From NCBI RefSeq assembly GCF_030864355.1, contig NC_083398.1:930001-994000 (forward strand): a DNA stretch of 64,000 bases. The letters run 5' to 3'. This document shows positions 43,367-53,999 of this stretch, piece after piece. Position numbers and translations under genes: made by a program. A model generated the notes under the pieces. The model ran no database searches and was not told the origin of the DNA. It worked only from the letters and a program-made list of their open reading frames with translations. Numbering within the stretch: position 1 is the first letter of the stretch; each line of letters opens with the position of its first letter. The DNA is from Cutaneotrichosporon cavernicola. Lineage: Eukaryota; Basidiomycota; Tremellomycetes; Trichosporonales; Trichosporonaceae.

Positions 43367-44587
43367 TTACGTCGCCCACGACGGCGTGCTGTGGTACCCA
43401 CCTCTGCGGCCACTGCCACCGCCGCGGCCGCGCCCACGCCCTTGCATGCCCCCACGGCCACCCTGCTGGCCGTAGCGGTAAGCCTGCGCACCATCACCGC
43501 CGGCCTCACCGAACGTGTCGAGGTTACGGTGGCGCTCTTCGGCGCGGCTCACTCGCGATGAGTCAGAGCTGATGTTGTCGAAGAAGCTCGCCTTGTTGTA
43601 TGTGGGCACCTTGCGGGCCGGGCCTTTGCCGCTCGAGTCTTGGGAAACAACCTCTGGTGATTGAACAACGGCGCTGGGGTGAGGCTTGTTGTCGGGCTCG
43701 CCTAGGTCGGCCGCCTCTTCCTCTTGGCCCTTGTCCTCCTTGTGGTCCTCCTGCGCCTTGTGCGCCTGGCGCTCTTTCTGGAAGCGCTCATTGCCCTTGG
43801 AAAAGTCGAACTCGGCATCGGGAACAGCAGGAGGTTGAGTCTTGCGGCGCGGGCGCCCCGCGTCGACGTTCAGTTCAGACAAGGACTTCTGAACGCGGTC
43901 CATGGCTGTGCTGGCCGAGGTAGCAGAGGCGTGAGGCTTCGGGGGCAGACCAGCAACCCCACGGGGAGGTGGGGAAGTGTGGTGGTTGCCCCGAGGTCCG
44001 CTCTTTGACTGTCAGCGCCGTGCCAACACACCAACGAGGCAAGGTGGTAAGGGTTTGAAAAGGATCAGAAGGAAGGCAACGGAAGTATCCACATGGTGTT
44101 ATGCGCTCTCGGAAAGTCGCCCGTAGGCATTTACATCCGAAGAATGCTTCATCATTGGGAGTGAAGACGGAAGAACATGACTCACGACTGACGCCAGGAT
44201 GGGGTCAACAGGAGCGTTCGAGACGGGAGGGACGTAGTTGTCCACAAGCGCCAGCGAGAGGATGGAGTTTGTGCTGTTGGTGAGCTCTGATATCTGCCTG
44301 GTTTATCTTACTGGAAGCGAACCCATCCCAGGCTCTCGTTGGATCCAGGTAAGACACGCTCGGATTGGCGGTCCTCCGTGCCATGGTTGAAGACTACAGT
44401 CAGCTCCAATTATGACATTAAATTTCACCATCAGAAAGGCACAGCGTTTGCGAGTCCTGGTCAATGTCCTGGAAGATGCCAGTGTAACGGACTTGGAGCT
44501 TGCTGATCACCTGGAAAGGCTGGCTGAGGAGCGGTTAGGCGTCACAAAGAAAAGGTCAACTCACCCCGCGTATTGGGTGTAGTCCAT
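43367..44587 (-). CDS. SCD6: SCD6/LSM14 mRNA decapping regulator
   Basis: P-body protein that represses translation and promotes decapping with Dhh1/Dcp2. Five exons on the minus strand (44587-44565, 44523-44429, 44393-44312, 44273-44186, 44008-43367) give 309 aa. The LSm domain is split over the first four exons (SKLQVRYTGIFQDID, VFNHGTEDR, VDPILASV). Exon 5 carries the FDF box (EFDFSKGNERFQ) and the FFD box (YNKASFFDNISSDS). It also carries the TFG box (ERHRNLDTFGE) and an Arg/Gly-rich C-terminus with RGRGRGRGGG runs. All LSM14 modules are therefore in canonical order. Intron 4, at 177 nt, is several times longer than its neighbours and is discussed in the findings. It is divergent from the TB2/DP1-like gene. 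Confidence 0.9.
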
Positions 44588-45001
44588 GTTGGGTGGAAGG
44601 AAGGTTGACTTGGAGGTAGGACGTAGGACGTGGGTCAAATGGAATCAATGAGATGATCAAGAGTGAAATGCGCAGTGTTGCTAGTTTGCAAGTAGCTGTA
44701 GAACGCGATTGATTGATTGATTGTTTGATTGATTGATTGGATATATATGAAGAATGAGGGAACAAACGATTGATTAAATGCAGGTCTGGTTCAAAAGAAC
44801 GCGTGTTGAGAGGAACGTCAGTTGTTACAGTAGGTTAGACAATGATTCCAATGATTCATCGTCATCTATTCCTTAAATGACACGTCATCCTTGATCCTTT
44901 TGTTTCCGCCATTCCACTCAATCTGGTCACTAAGACGCGACTGCCTTCACCGGCTGACATGTTCAACAACAACAACATTCAGCTCGAGGGAACATGCTGA
45001 C

Positions 45002-46531
45002 ATGACGTCAAACAAGCAAATCGTCTCACAAGTGGCGATAGCATATTGTGTCTTGTTGTTTCTCGGCTCGAGGAACCAGATCGGTCGCACTGTCTGGTGC
45101 GTCTCGCCCCCACGTCGGCTTCAAGTTCCTGCTGATGACAGGGTTCTCCTCAATCTGCACGACACGCTCCGCGCGCTGAAGGACATGTATCCGAATGGGC
45201 GACGCATCGGGGTGGTCACTCGTCGACGACGTCTGCGCGCAGCATTGGCGGGGTGGATAGTACTCGTGCGTCGCCACCTTCATCCTCACTAACGTCAGGT
45301 GGCAGTGCAACCAATCACTTTCGTGGCCGATACTCTCCTCTCCTGGATCCCGTTCTACTCGTCCATCAAGATGTTACTTGTACTGGCTCTTAGCTTCTGG
45401 AGGCTAGAGGTATGTACTCCCCGCACACCGTGCTCACGAAAGTCTTCAGCATTCCTCTTCCAGACACTCGTCGTCCCAGTTGTGCGGCGATACGAAACCC
45501 ACATTGACCTAACCCTGCTCCTCCTGGGCTCAACTGTCCTCCTCTTCTTCCACTTCCTCGTCGAACTCCCGTGGAGTACAATGGTTGCGTTGGCCAAGTA
45601 CCCGTCTCGCCGGGTTATACGCGTGTCGGCGTACGAAGCGCCTGTGCCGAGTGTCGACACCTCAACAGCGACCACCCCTTCTCGCCCCACTCGTCCTGCC
45701 TCCACCTCCACAGGGCGCCCTTCCGCAGTGGAGACACAGGAGGGATCCAAGTTGAAGAGCTTTCGGCCCACTTCCCCTCACCAACCCCGCGGCCCTCGTA
45801 AGCCTGAGGACAAAGCCCACCATGGACCACTAACCACCACACGCAAGACTGCGGCGACGGTTGCAAAGCATGGCCGAGTGAGGGCGGCCGCGCAGTCCCT
45901 CGATGTGGCTTCTGCCCCCTCGGCGGCCAATCGCGAAAGTCATCGCAGCACTTCTACGAATGGACGGGGAAAGGCGTCTGAGGCGCCAGCGCTCAGAGCC
46001 AGAGCACCCAGTACCCGTACCGACACCACGCAACAGGCCAAGGTAATACCTCCCATCAGCAAGCCTGCGGAGCGCCGCGCAATGCGATCAGTTCCTTCAA
46101 ACAAGACTGCATCGACGAGGTCCCAAGCCCATTCGGCAAGAGTACATGCCTCGATGAAAACGCTTCCACCAGCGCCTTCACATGATCCCCAGCAGCCTAC
46201 CATTGGGGTCTCACAACATGAACCAACCCATACAACTACTCTCTCCGGTCCAACCCCGAAAACGGAAGCTAGGCGTTCCGCGCGAGGGCAGAAACGCGCT
46301 CGACCCGATGACGAAGAGTACCAAGACCGCGGGATATCCACCGCACGATCCACTCATGCCATGTCCACCAGGAGCACACCTCGCAAGGCCAAAGCCGTCA
46401 CGAAGACATCGGCTCCTGTGGGAGTACAACGCGGGAGAGCTGTCAGAGAACCGGCCAGGCTCAGCCGCAGCGCAGCTACCATGGCGGGTGACATGCCACA
46501 TGTCAAACGGGTTCGCATAAGCAAGAAATGA
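45002..46531 (+). CDS. TB2/DP1/HVA22 (REEP/Yop1-like) membrane protein with basic tail
   Basis: Hairpin-type ER membrane protein of the TB2/DP1/HVA22 family, which shapes or tethers ER tubules. Proposed exons 45002-45096, 45142-45259, 45299-45409 and 45464-46531 give 463 aa. The family core is clear from VADTLLSWIPFYSSIKMLLVL through FWRLETLVVPVVRRYETHID. The 54-nt intron inside it has no stop and is a multiple of three, but removing it restores the family spacing. A first hydrophobic segment lies at QVAIAYCVLLFLG. The second exon is poorly conserved and its boundaries are doubtful. After the last hydrophobic stretch comes a tail of about 310 residues, Ser/Thr/Pro-rich and strongly basic, ending KRVRISKK; yeast Yop1 is only 180 aa in total. 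Tail function is unknown. Confidence 0.68.
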
Positions 46532-46582
46532 TACACCATGTAGCTAAGACTCGTAATTGTATGTATACTTGACAGAAGATCA

Positions 46583-48244
46583 CTACCAGTACGCTATCCG
46601 ATCGTCTTGGTAGCGGAGGGTAGAGGACGTAAGGACTGATTGTTGATGAGCTGGAGACCAGTGGGAGTTGGAGCTGCCGGCGGAGCGAGTCGAAACCATC
46701 GACGATCGCGGTCGTGGCGGTGGGTTAAGGCCAGTTGGCGGGTTGAAGGTGAGTCTGAAGGGGCTGATGGGGATCGCTTGCGGTTGAGCCGGCGAACCTT
46801 TCTGGCGATGAATCGTTTGAGTGGCCCACGTCGAATCGCCAGCAGATGAGACCGACGACATGGACCCACGCCTCTGGTGCCCGATCCGCGCCCGCTCTTC
46901 GGGTGGGATGATGTAAGCCACAAGTGACCTGGGTCGTGGAGCAGGTGAGAGCGAAAGAGCCTCGCCCAGCTGCCTAAGAGCAGGTTGGGCTACTTCCTCC
47001 TGAATTGGGTCAGGCTGAGACTTGTCACCCGAACGGCGGTGACGGCTCATAAGGCGATTGCGGAACGAGTCCCCTCGTTCTGGCGGAGTGGGAGGCAGAG
47101 GCCTCTGGAGGTACGGAAGCCTGGTGTCAATCAAGACACGGAGCGATGCTCACTCTTCATCCCGCGGAGGGCTTGGAGGCGGTTCCAACGGCATTTCGTT
47201 CCGCCTTGCACGACTCGAGTTGCGTCGCAACCTGGGCAATGAAAAGGACGACTTGGCCGGGTTGAGCGGAGGGGAAGCCCTGGGAGGAGACTTTGCGAGC
47301 CCTGCACCGGAAGGGAAGTGGCGTCGAGGTGGCGTACTGGGAATGTGGGTCGTACTGATAAGTTGCGTCGTGCGGGGACGAGAGCCTGGAGGAGGCAACC
47401 CTGCTGGAGGCGACGGGGAAGAACCTGATGCCACTGGAGATTGAGTGAACGCTGATGATGCTGCACGAGTTGGGGGAGAGCTGGGCCCAGGCTGTTCCCA
47501 CCGGTTCGGTTGTAAATGCCCTGCGTTGCTGTAACCGGTCGGTGATGCAGGTAGCGACAACACTATGCACTCGGGCAACGGCTCTTCGTTGAAGAAGGCT
47601 TCAAGGACCTCGAGCGGCCCGAGTGCCCCTTCGGTCTCTTCTTCTGACTCCGACTCTTCTTCGATCGACGCTGCGATCACTCCTTGCCAAGGAGGCTCCA
47701 GCGCGAGGGGATGGATATGACCCCCAACCGATGTAGAGCGTGAGAGCGGCAAGCCGGGTTGGGTGTGCGGCACTTGTTCAGAGAATCTCCTGCCGCGCCA
47801 CACTTCCTCGCGCTCCCGGTCATACTGCATCAGAGAGGGCGCGGCTGGCCTAGGGCTGAAGCTGGAAACGAGATGAGCAGCTTCGCTGTTAAAAACATGA
47901 CGAGCGCGTGGGCGAGTCTGTGGGCTCGGTACGTTTGATCGGTGTGACAGCTCGTTCATAGACGGAATCTTGCGCGGCCAGTAGACGTCAGGATAACCCC
48001 TTTGCGTGGCGTACCCCTCCGTAGTATGGGCCGACCGTCCACTGGAGTCGGTATGTCGCGAGCTGGCATAGCCCTGCGAGTGGAAGGGGGGTGCAGTCCG
48101 CGGCGGCGGTACGATGGGTAGAGGGGAGCGGTGTACAATCGTCGGTTGTGACACGAGTTCTTTGGGAGGATCCGTCTTGACTCTCTTGGAGCGAGACTTG
48201 CGGGAAAAGAAGCGGGATGGAAAGGGGAGAAAGGAGGTCGACAT
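46583..48244 (-). CDS. Hypothetical Ser/Pro-rich protein
   Basis: Two exons on the minus strand (48244-47154 and 47120-46583) give 542 aa. I recognise no domain. The sequence begins with a basic SRFFSRKSRSKRVK stretch, then is dominated by Ser, Pro and Arg. It includes an acidic EEESESEEETEG patch followed by a short non-repetitive block (LGPLEVLEAFFNEEPLPECIVLSL, residues about 210-235) that is the only ordered-looking part, and many Pro-Pro-Arg/SPP motifs of SH3- or WW-ligand type. Splicing the 33-nt intron joins two long frames exactly, supporting a real gene. It is convergent with the TB2/DP1-like gene. A signalling scaffold or cytoskeletal adaptor is conceivable but not shown. Confidence 0.6.
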
Positions 48245-49897
48245 GGTTGAGCGACCTCCTTGTAGCGAGAGCGAAGGGAGCGGTGGTGTCGAGGACAAGA
48301 CGTAAGTATGAAAGAGTGGGTTGGTTGGCAGTAGTGGTTAGTGGATGCAACATGCAACAACGTCGCCATGAATGACCTGGAGAGGGGGGGGGGGGGGTGG
48401 GGGAACCCCGAGGGGAATGACCCAACAGGCTGATGACCCGTGCACTGAACACATCCTCATCCCCGACTCCAGGAGAGTCGTCAGCCTCCAGGAGGCCAGG
48501 AGGCCTGCCAAGAGCCCTCGCAAGGTGGTCAGTGCGGAAACATGCGTTAGTGTTTTGGTGTTCAGAGCCGCTGAATGTATCTTAACTCGATGCCTCCAAT
48601 TGTCTGTCAGGTTCATCCTCAGCCCTCACCGACTCACCTCCCTGCTCTTCTCCAGCTACACGCATGAGTTGCTTACTTTCCGATCAATGGTGGCGTACGC
48701 TTTGACTCCCGGTTGAGAGGCTTACTCTGTGGTTGCTTTACAGGTATGTGGCTTGTTATGGGCATTGTTGCATTGCAATTGCGCCGAGATGTGAGCACGG
48801 GCCTCGTGTAACCTTCCTCATTCCACCTTACCCCTTGTTCCCTCCACTTGTCATTTACTGTACCCACCCTCACTTGACAACTTTATTGGAGCATTCATCG
48901 CACAGTGTACTTGCCATGTCCACCTGACTCGATCACGTTAACCCTCAAGACGACACCATATGAGTACATGAAGCATACGATGGGCATCAAATGCCACCCT
49001 TGTTCCTCCCCGGGACCTATACCGGCTGTTACCAGGTCGGGGTGTCGGGCTGGGGCCTGCAAGCGATGACGCTGCGGATGGTCGGCAACCAGGAAGAGGA
49101 TGCTTCGGATAAGGTTGACAACGACTTGGCAGTGATCCACACCCCCAAGTCGACCGATAATGGGGACAGCTAACAAGCAATGACGCAGTAGTGATAGGCA
49201 CCAGCAACGAGGACTATATTTGACAACTGCGCATTGCGTGCAACTCGGCGATCGACGAGGTGGACGAGGTGGACAAGGCAAGGTGCACTGGTGGATTCCG
49301 CAAGTTGCACTGGTGGATTCCGCAAGTTTTCCGCAAGTTGCACTGGTGGACGCACTCCTAGGGCATACGTAGCTGTTGCTTGAATACCCAGGCACGCGAC
49401 ACGTCCATGTTAGACTCGCTCGTTACTGCCTGTGGTTAGCGTCGTTGTTCAAGATGTCGAGCGCAGGACCCGCTTGCCATTCACTGAGCCGCTAACAGTC
49501 TCAGTCCAGGGCTGGGTGAAGCTGCTATGACAGCTGTTCAAGTTACAAGTAGATCAGCATGCCAACGGCTTACGTCACATGGAGTCATTGAGAGGTCCGC
49601 TCCACCAGTCTACAGTATGTTAGGCCGAGCAGATGCTGGAATGCGTCATTCCACACGCCTGTTGGCCCAAGTCAGCTCCAAAGGGACTCCGACTGGTGGT
49701 CTACGCTTCGTCCGCCCCTTCCAACGGCAACAATCTCTCAGCCATGGATCAGCCTCAGCAAGGCAGGCCGCTCTGGTGAAGGAGCCATGGGCCCGAGATC
49801 ATAAAAGCCGTGGTTATAGGCTTGGGGTCGCCTTGGTTCCTCAACCGACATACTCTATCACACCCGCTTCAATAGAACACGACTCACTCGACATACA
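48245..49897. other. Divergent intergenic region, 1.65 kb
   Basis: No convincing gene in either strand. It holds a 14-nt G run at about 48384-48397 and a tandem repeat block at 49255-49350. The last few hundred bases probably form the promoter and leader of the sugar transporter. Confidence 0.45.
49255..49350. repeat. Tandem repeats: GAGGTGGAC and 22-bp TTGCACTGGTGGATTCCGCAAG-like units
   Basis: Two to three GAGGTGGAC-type copies are followed by two nearly exact 22-bp units containing TGCACTGGTGGATTCCGCAA and a third rearranged copy. No function evident. Confidence 0.8.
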
Positions 49898-52387
49898 ATG
49901 GCGGGCCGCAAATCATTAAGGGATTCTATCAGCGGACCCACCTTTTCGACCGCCAACCAGCGCCGGAGGAGCAGCAACATCTCCACCGTGCGCGCCGCCG
50001 CGATTGGCGACCTGGACCTCGCCAACGAAGGTGAGACGGGCTTTAAAGGCCTCATCCACAACCCCAGGTCGCTCGGACTCGCACTCTTCGCCTCTCTCGG
50101 TGGTGTGCTGTACGGCTATGTGAGTCTCCTAAGCTCGCATGGGACTTCTTTGGCAGGTCCCTCAGATCGATGCTGATTACCAGAACCAAGGTACGCGCGA
50201 ACTCGGTCTTCAAGTTTTCAAACGACTGATTGTCAGGTGTATTTGGTCAAGTCCAGGTCATGGCCAACTTCAAGGCCCGCTACTCGTGGATTGTGAGTCG
50301 GAGTCTCACGGCGAGGGCGTTAACCCGTAGCTCGGAGACGATGTGACCAACAAGACCTTGAAAGGCTTTGTAACTGCCATTCTCGGTGAGCCGAGAGAGC
50401 CTCGCTCGCCCACTGACTCCAAGAGCTCGGTGCCTTCGTGGGGAGCCTAATGGGCGGTCCCCTCGCTGACATGTGAGTTGGGCCTGTTCGAACGCGCACC
50501 CAGACTTGCTCGTTGAACACTCCAAGCTATAATACCCTTGCTGATAATGCAGTTATTCGCGCAAGGTGTGTATTTTGAGTGGCGGGATGTGGACTCTAAA
50601 GTCGCCGAGGCTTGATCACCGATCTGAATTGGTACTAATACAACCCAGTACTCGATTTCGGGCTGGTGTATCGTCTTCATGCTTGGCACTTCGCTCCAGG
50701 TGGGGGCCAACTACCAAATTGCGTGCATCTACGGTGAGACGAATGCGGGGACAGTTGCAGGCGGTTGCTAACAAGCAGCTGGTCGCTGGTTTGCTGGCAT
50801 GGCGGTCGGTGCCCTCTCGATGCTGGTCCCAATGTTCAACGCAGAGCTCGCACCTCCTGGTATTCGTGGGTCACTTGTCGCACTTCAGCAACTGGCGATC
50901 ACATTTGGTATTGTGGGTCTAGGGTCAGAGTGCGCTACTGTATGCTGACCCTAAGATGATTTCGTACTGGATTGGCTACGGCACAGTATGTAACCTCGAT
51001 GACCGCGGTTGGGATGAATCACTGACTCTTTGAACTTCATTGGCGGCACGTCTTACGACCCCACGACTGGAGTTGGCCAGTCGACGGCCGCTTGGTAAGT
51101 CTCGGAGATGGGAGCCCAACGCTGACCGCAGGCGTGTCCCCCTTGCCCTCCAGCTCGTCCCGGCTATCATCCTCTGCATCGGCGCCGTGTTCATCCCCTT
51201 CTCGCCTCGATGGCTCATGCTCAGGGGCCGCGAGGAGGAATGCCTCGATACGTTGGCCAGGCTTCGTAAAAGGCCGCGTGATGACCCTCTGGTGCAGTAC
51301 GAGTACCGCTCGCTCCAGGCCGAGCGACTCGTTGAGCGCGAGGCGGCAAAGGAGCGCTACGGCATCGACACTGTCAACTTCCGAGTTTCGCTCCTCGAAT
51401 ACAAACGTCTCCTTACAACCAAGTCCCTGCTCCACCGCCTCTTCCTCGGTGCCACTGCCCAGGCGCTCCAGCAGTGGACTGGCATCAACGCCATCATCTA
51501 TTATGCCCCTACCATCTTTGCGCAACTTGGCCTAACGGGTAACACTATCGGGTTGCTCGCCACTGGTCTTGTCGGCGTCGTCAACTTTATCTTTACGTTC
51601 CCAGCTGTCATGTTCGTCGACTCGATTGGCCGTAAGCCAATGCTCATCTGGGGTGAGATCAACATGGCCATATCGCATGCCGTCATCGCAGCCATTGTTG
51701 CATCCTTTGGTCCCAGCTTTAGCAACAAAAAAGCGGGAAACGCAGCCGTCTTCATGATCTTCTGGTATATTATCAACTTTGCTGTCACCTGGGGTCCACT
51801 CGCGTGGGTTGTGTCGGCAGAGGGTGAGTTTCGTTCTGCCGGAAATCGCTGATTTTCGAGTCTTCCCCCTCGACATGCGCGCCAAGGGCATGTCTTTCTC
51901 TTCGGGGACCAACTGGATCATGAACTTTACGGTGGCAATGGTGACGCCTGTGTGAGTATCCGACAACGAAAACTGCGGCACGCTGTCCGCGTGGCGTTTA
52001 TCTGAAAACGATCGTTGCACCACCCAGACTGACGACAGGATGATCGAGAACATCGGCTACAAGACGTATATTGTCTTCATGTGCTTCTGCATCGTCGGTC
52101 TCCTCTACGCCATCTTCCTCCTCCCTGAACTTAAAGGCCTGACTCTCGAGGAAGTGGACCACATCTTGTAAGATTTATCACTATCAATCTGCCACAACTT
52201 GCTGACACGCAGCCACGACACGTCTGGTGCCGAGGACCTGGCACGCCGCGAGCGCGTCGCCAAGCAAGTTGGACTCGACAAGATCGCCGCCCAAGCTGAG
52301 CATCAAGATTACGGTGGTGACACTGGCGGCCACATTGATTCGGCGGCCGAAAAGAAGGCGGGCACACCGTTCCGCTCGGAAGTTTAA
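49898..52387 (+). CDS. MFS sugar transporter
   Basis: Sugar porter of the major facilitator superfamily in the plasma membrane. I read fourteen exons (49898-50119, 50157-50190, 50237-50292, 50331-50385, 50424-50472, 50553-50565, 50649-50733, 50779-50912, 50956-50985, 51033-51094, 51132-51823, 51861-51951, 52039-52167, 52213-52387), 608 aa. Family signatures are GGVLYGY, YSRKYSISGW after helix 2, GRWFAGMAVGALSMLVPMFN, PFSPRWLM, QQWTGINAIIYYAPTIF, IGRKPML, FPLDMRAKGMS and PELKGLTLEEVDHIF. Exon 6 is 13 nt. Intron 9 (50986-51032) has a GT donor but ends in TG at the position demanded by the conserved YGTNFIGGT. The small exons lie in the 5' half, the rest is one large exon. Substrate unknown; glucose, another hexose or a pentose are all possible. 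Confidence 0.85.
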
Positions 52388-52934
52388 GCAAACAACGAAC
52401 CGCGCCCAGCAGCTGTAATATCAAATGCCTTTGGAAGCCGAGAACAGAAGTGTTATCAGGAATTAATGCAGACAGAATGAACGATATTTCACAGCGCGCT
52501 GAGGGTTTGTCGAGTAAGGAGTGGATAAGGTCGGCCTCCGCCTCACACTTAGAACGCCGGCTTGCGCGGCCGGCTACGTACCTGTCCAGAAAATCCTTCA
52601 TCTCGTCTGAATCCAGTCGTAACTCTGCTTCAGGAATATGTTGGCTCAATTTTTGAATGTCCTAGTGGCAAGAGCGACATTAGCTGTCCTACCATTCACA
52701 CTTACCTGCTGACGTCGGTATACTGTATGTCTGCGTCGGTTGCAGTAGACTGACATGACGAGAAGTTTGAGAAGCCATGGAGCTAGACCAACAACCAGGT
52801 GTCCTATCTCTACGCCCGACTGCCCGCCCCCCCCCCCCCACCACCCCCCACCTCTCAACTAACGGGGATCGCCCTGCGGCAACCCGCGGACCTCCAGCCC
52901 GAATCTGGAGGCTCCAACTCCAACAAACACAACG
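52388..52934. other. Intergenic region with C homopolymer
   Basis: No gene seen. A 13-nt C run at 52827-52839 precedes the tRNA gene by about 100 bases. Confidence 0.5.
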
Positions 52935-53034
52935 GGTCGCGTGGCGAAATGGCATCGCGTCTGACTACGAAGAGCTGCGAGACAGCGTCAACGAGTACAT
53001 CAGGAGATTGCGGGTTCGACCCCCGTCGTGACCT
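52935..53034 (+). tRNA. tRNA-Arg(ACG) with 28-nt intron
   Basis: Full cloverleaf. The 7-bp acceptor stem pairs GGTCGCG (52935-52941) with CGTGACC (53027-53033), with one G-U pair. The D arm is GCGA-AATGGCA-TCGC. The anticodon stem TCTGA/TCAGG closes a loop CTACGAA with anticodon ACG at 52967-52969, and the T arm is GCGGG-TTCGACC-CCCGT. An intron of about 28 nt (52971-52998) sits one base 3' of the anticodon, the normal eukaryotic position. The mature anticodon region resembles yeast tRNA-Arg(ACG), GGCTACGAACCAG. A TTTT terminator follows at 53062-53065. The discriminator base would be T, which is unusual. Confidence 0.9.
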
Positions 53035-53999
53035 GTCCGGTGCAGCAGCACCGCACTGCTCTTTTGTGATATATCTGGACTGCACATTTATCAGCCGGCG
53101 AACCCCCCACCCCGCCGTGTTTGATTGAGTAACAAGGACAAAGAAAGAGTTGGCCATGATTTTGAGAGACAAGTAGATTACACAGATTGGAAGGAATGAA
53201 ATGACTTGAAGAGGCCCTGTGGTAACCATTTCGGGTCCCGCCTCTTGGCCGTTGCATTTTGTGGCGTGTGTTTGTTTGTGTCGCATACCAACGATGCATC
53301 CGTGCTTCAGATCTGCGCCCGGTTCAACCTCCCTACAAGGCCTGCAATTAGTTGTACATTGCGTCCATGCGCCAAGACTTGTCTTCTCGACTGGCCCTCT
53401 GGCGTCATTGCGTCGGTTTGTACCTTTTCAGCCCGACTTGACGCTCCAATGCGTTGCAAGTCACAATGTTCAACCTAGTCCACGAACTGCAAGGTCGAGA
53501 GCTCCAGGAACTTGGCCAATGGTCGTTGAGTGTGTCGACTACCTCTTGAGTCGTATTCAAAAGTTTGGTCAAACGCAAGCCATTACCTGTCAACAGTGCG
53601 TTGATGATCCAGGCTCAGGCACGGCGCACAGTCAAGCTTGTCAAGGTGCTGGATCCCATCGCAACATGCGAAGAGGCCCCACTGAGCACCACAGTTCACC
53701 ATGCGATGATAGTTGGGACCGTCGCGGCTCCGAGGCGCACAGCGTCTTCCGTTGTGGATGACGAAGCCTAATATTATTTTCCGCGGAATGCACGTCAGCC
53801 TAGGCCGTCGCCGTCTCGGCGGTCTGTCATTCTGCCCGAGGTCGGGCCCAGCACTGACGTCAGGCGGCATGGGACCGACGGCTAACGAAAGACCAGGCAG
53901 ACCTTGCTCAGCATCCATTTTTTACACCATACAGTACCTACATACATTCTTATAACCAGCACATTTTTCAATGACTTGCCCAACATAGCCAACGCCATC
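53035..53999. other. Intergenic region, about 1 kb
   Basis: A 180-codon frame at 53219-53761 and smaller ones show no domain, low coding character and no splice support. I see no gene. Confidence 0.45.

Noticed and set aside
45355..45771. 138-codon minus-strand frame inside the TB2/DP1-like gene
   Set aside because: Antisense shadow; the plus strand carries the recognised family core.
53219..53761. 180-codon plus-strand frame near the tRNA gene
   Set aside because: No domain, odd composition rich in Cys/His/Pro, no splice partners; treated as chance.
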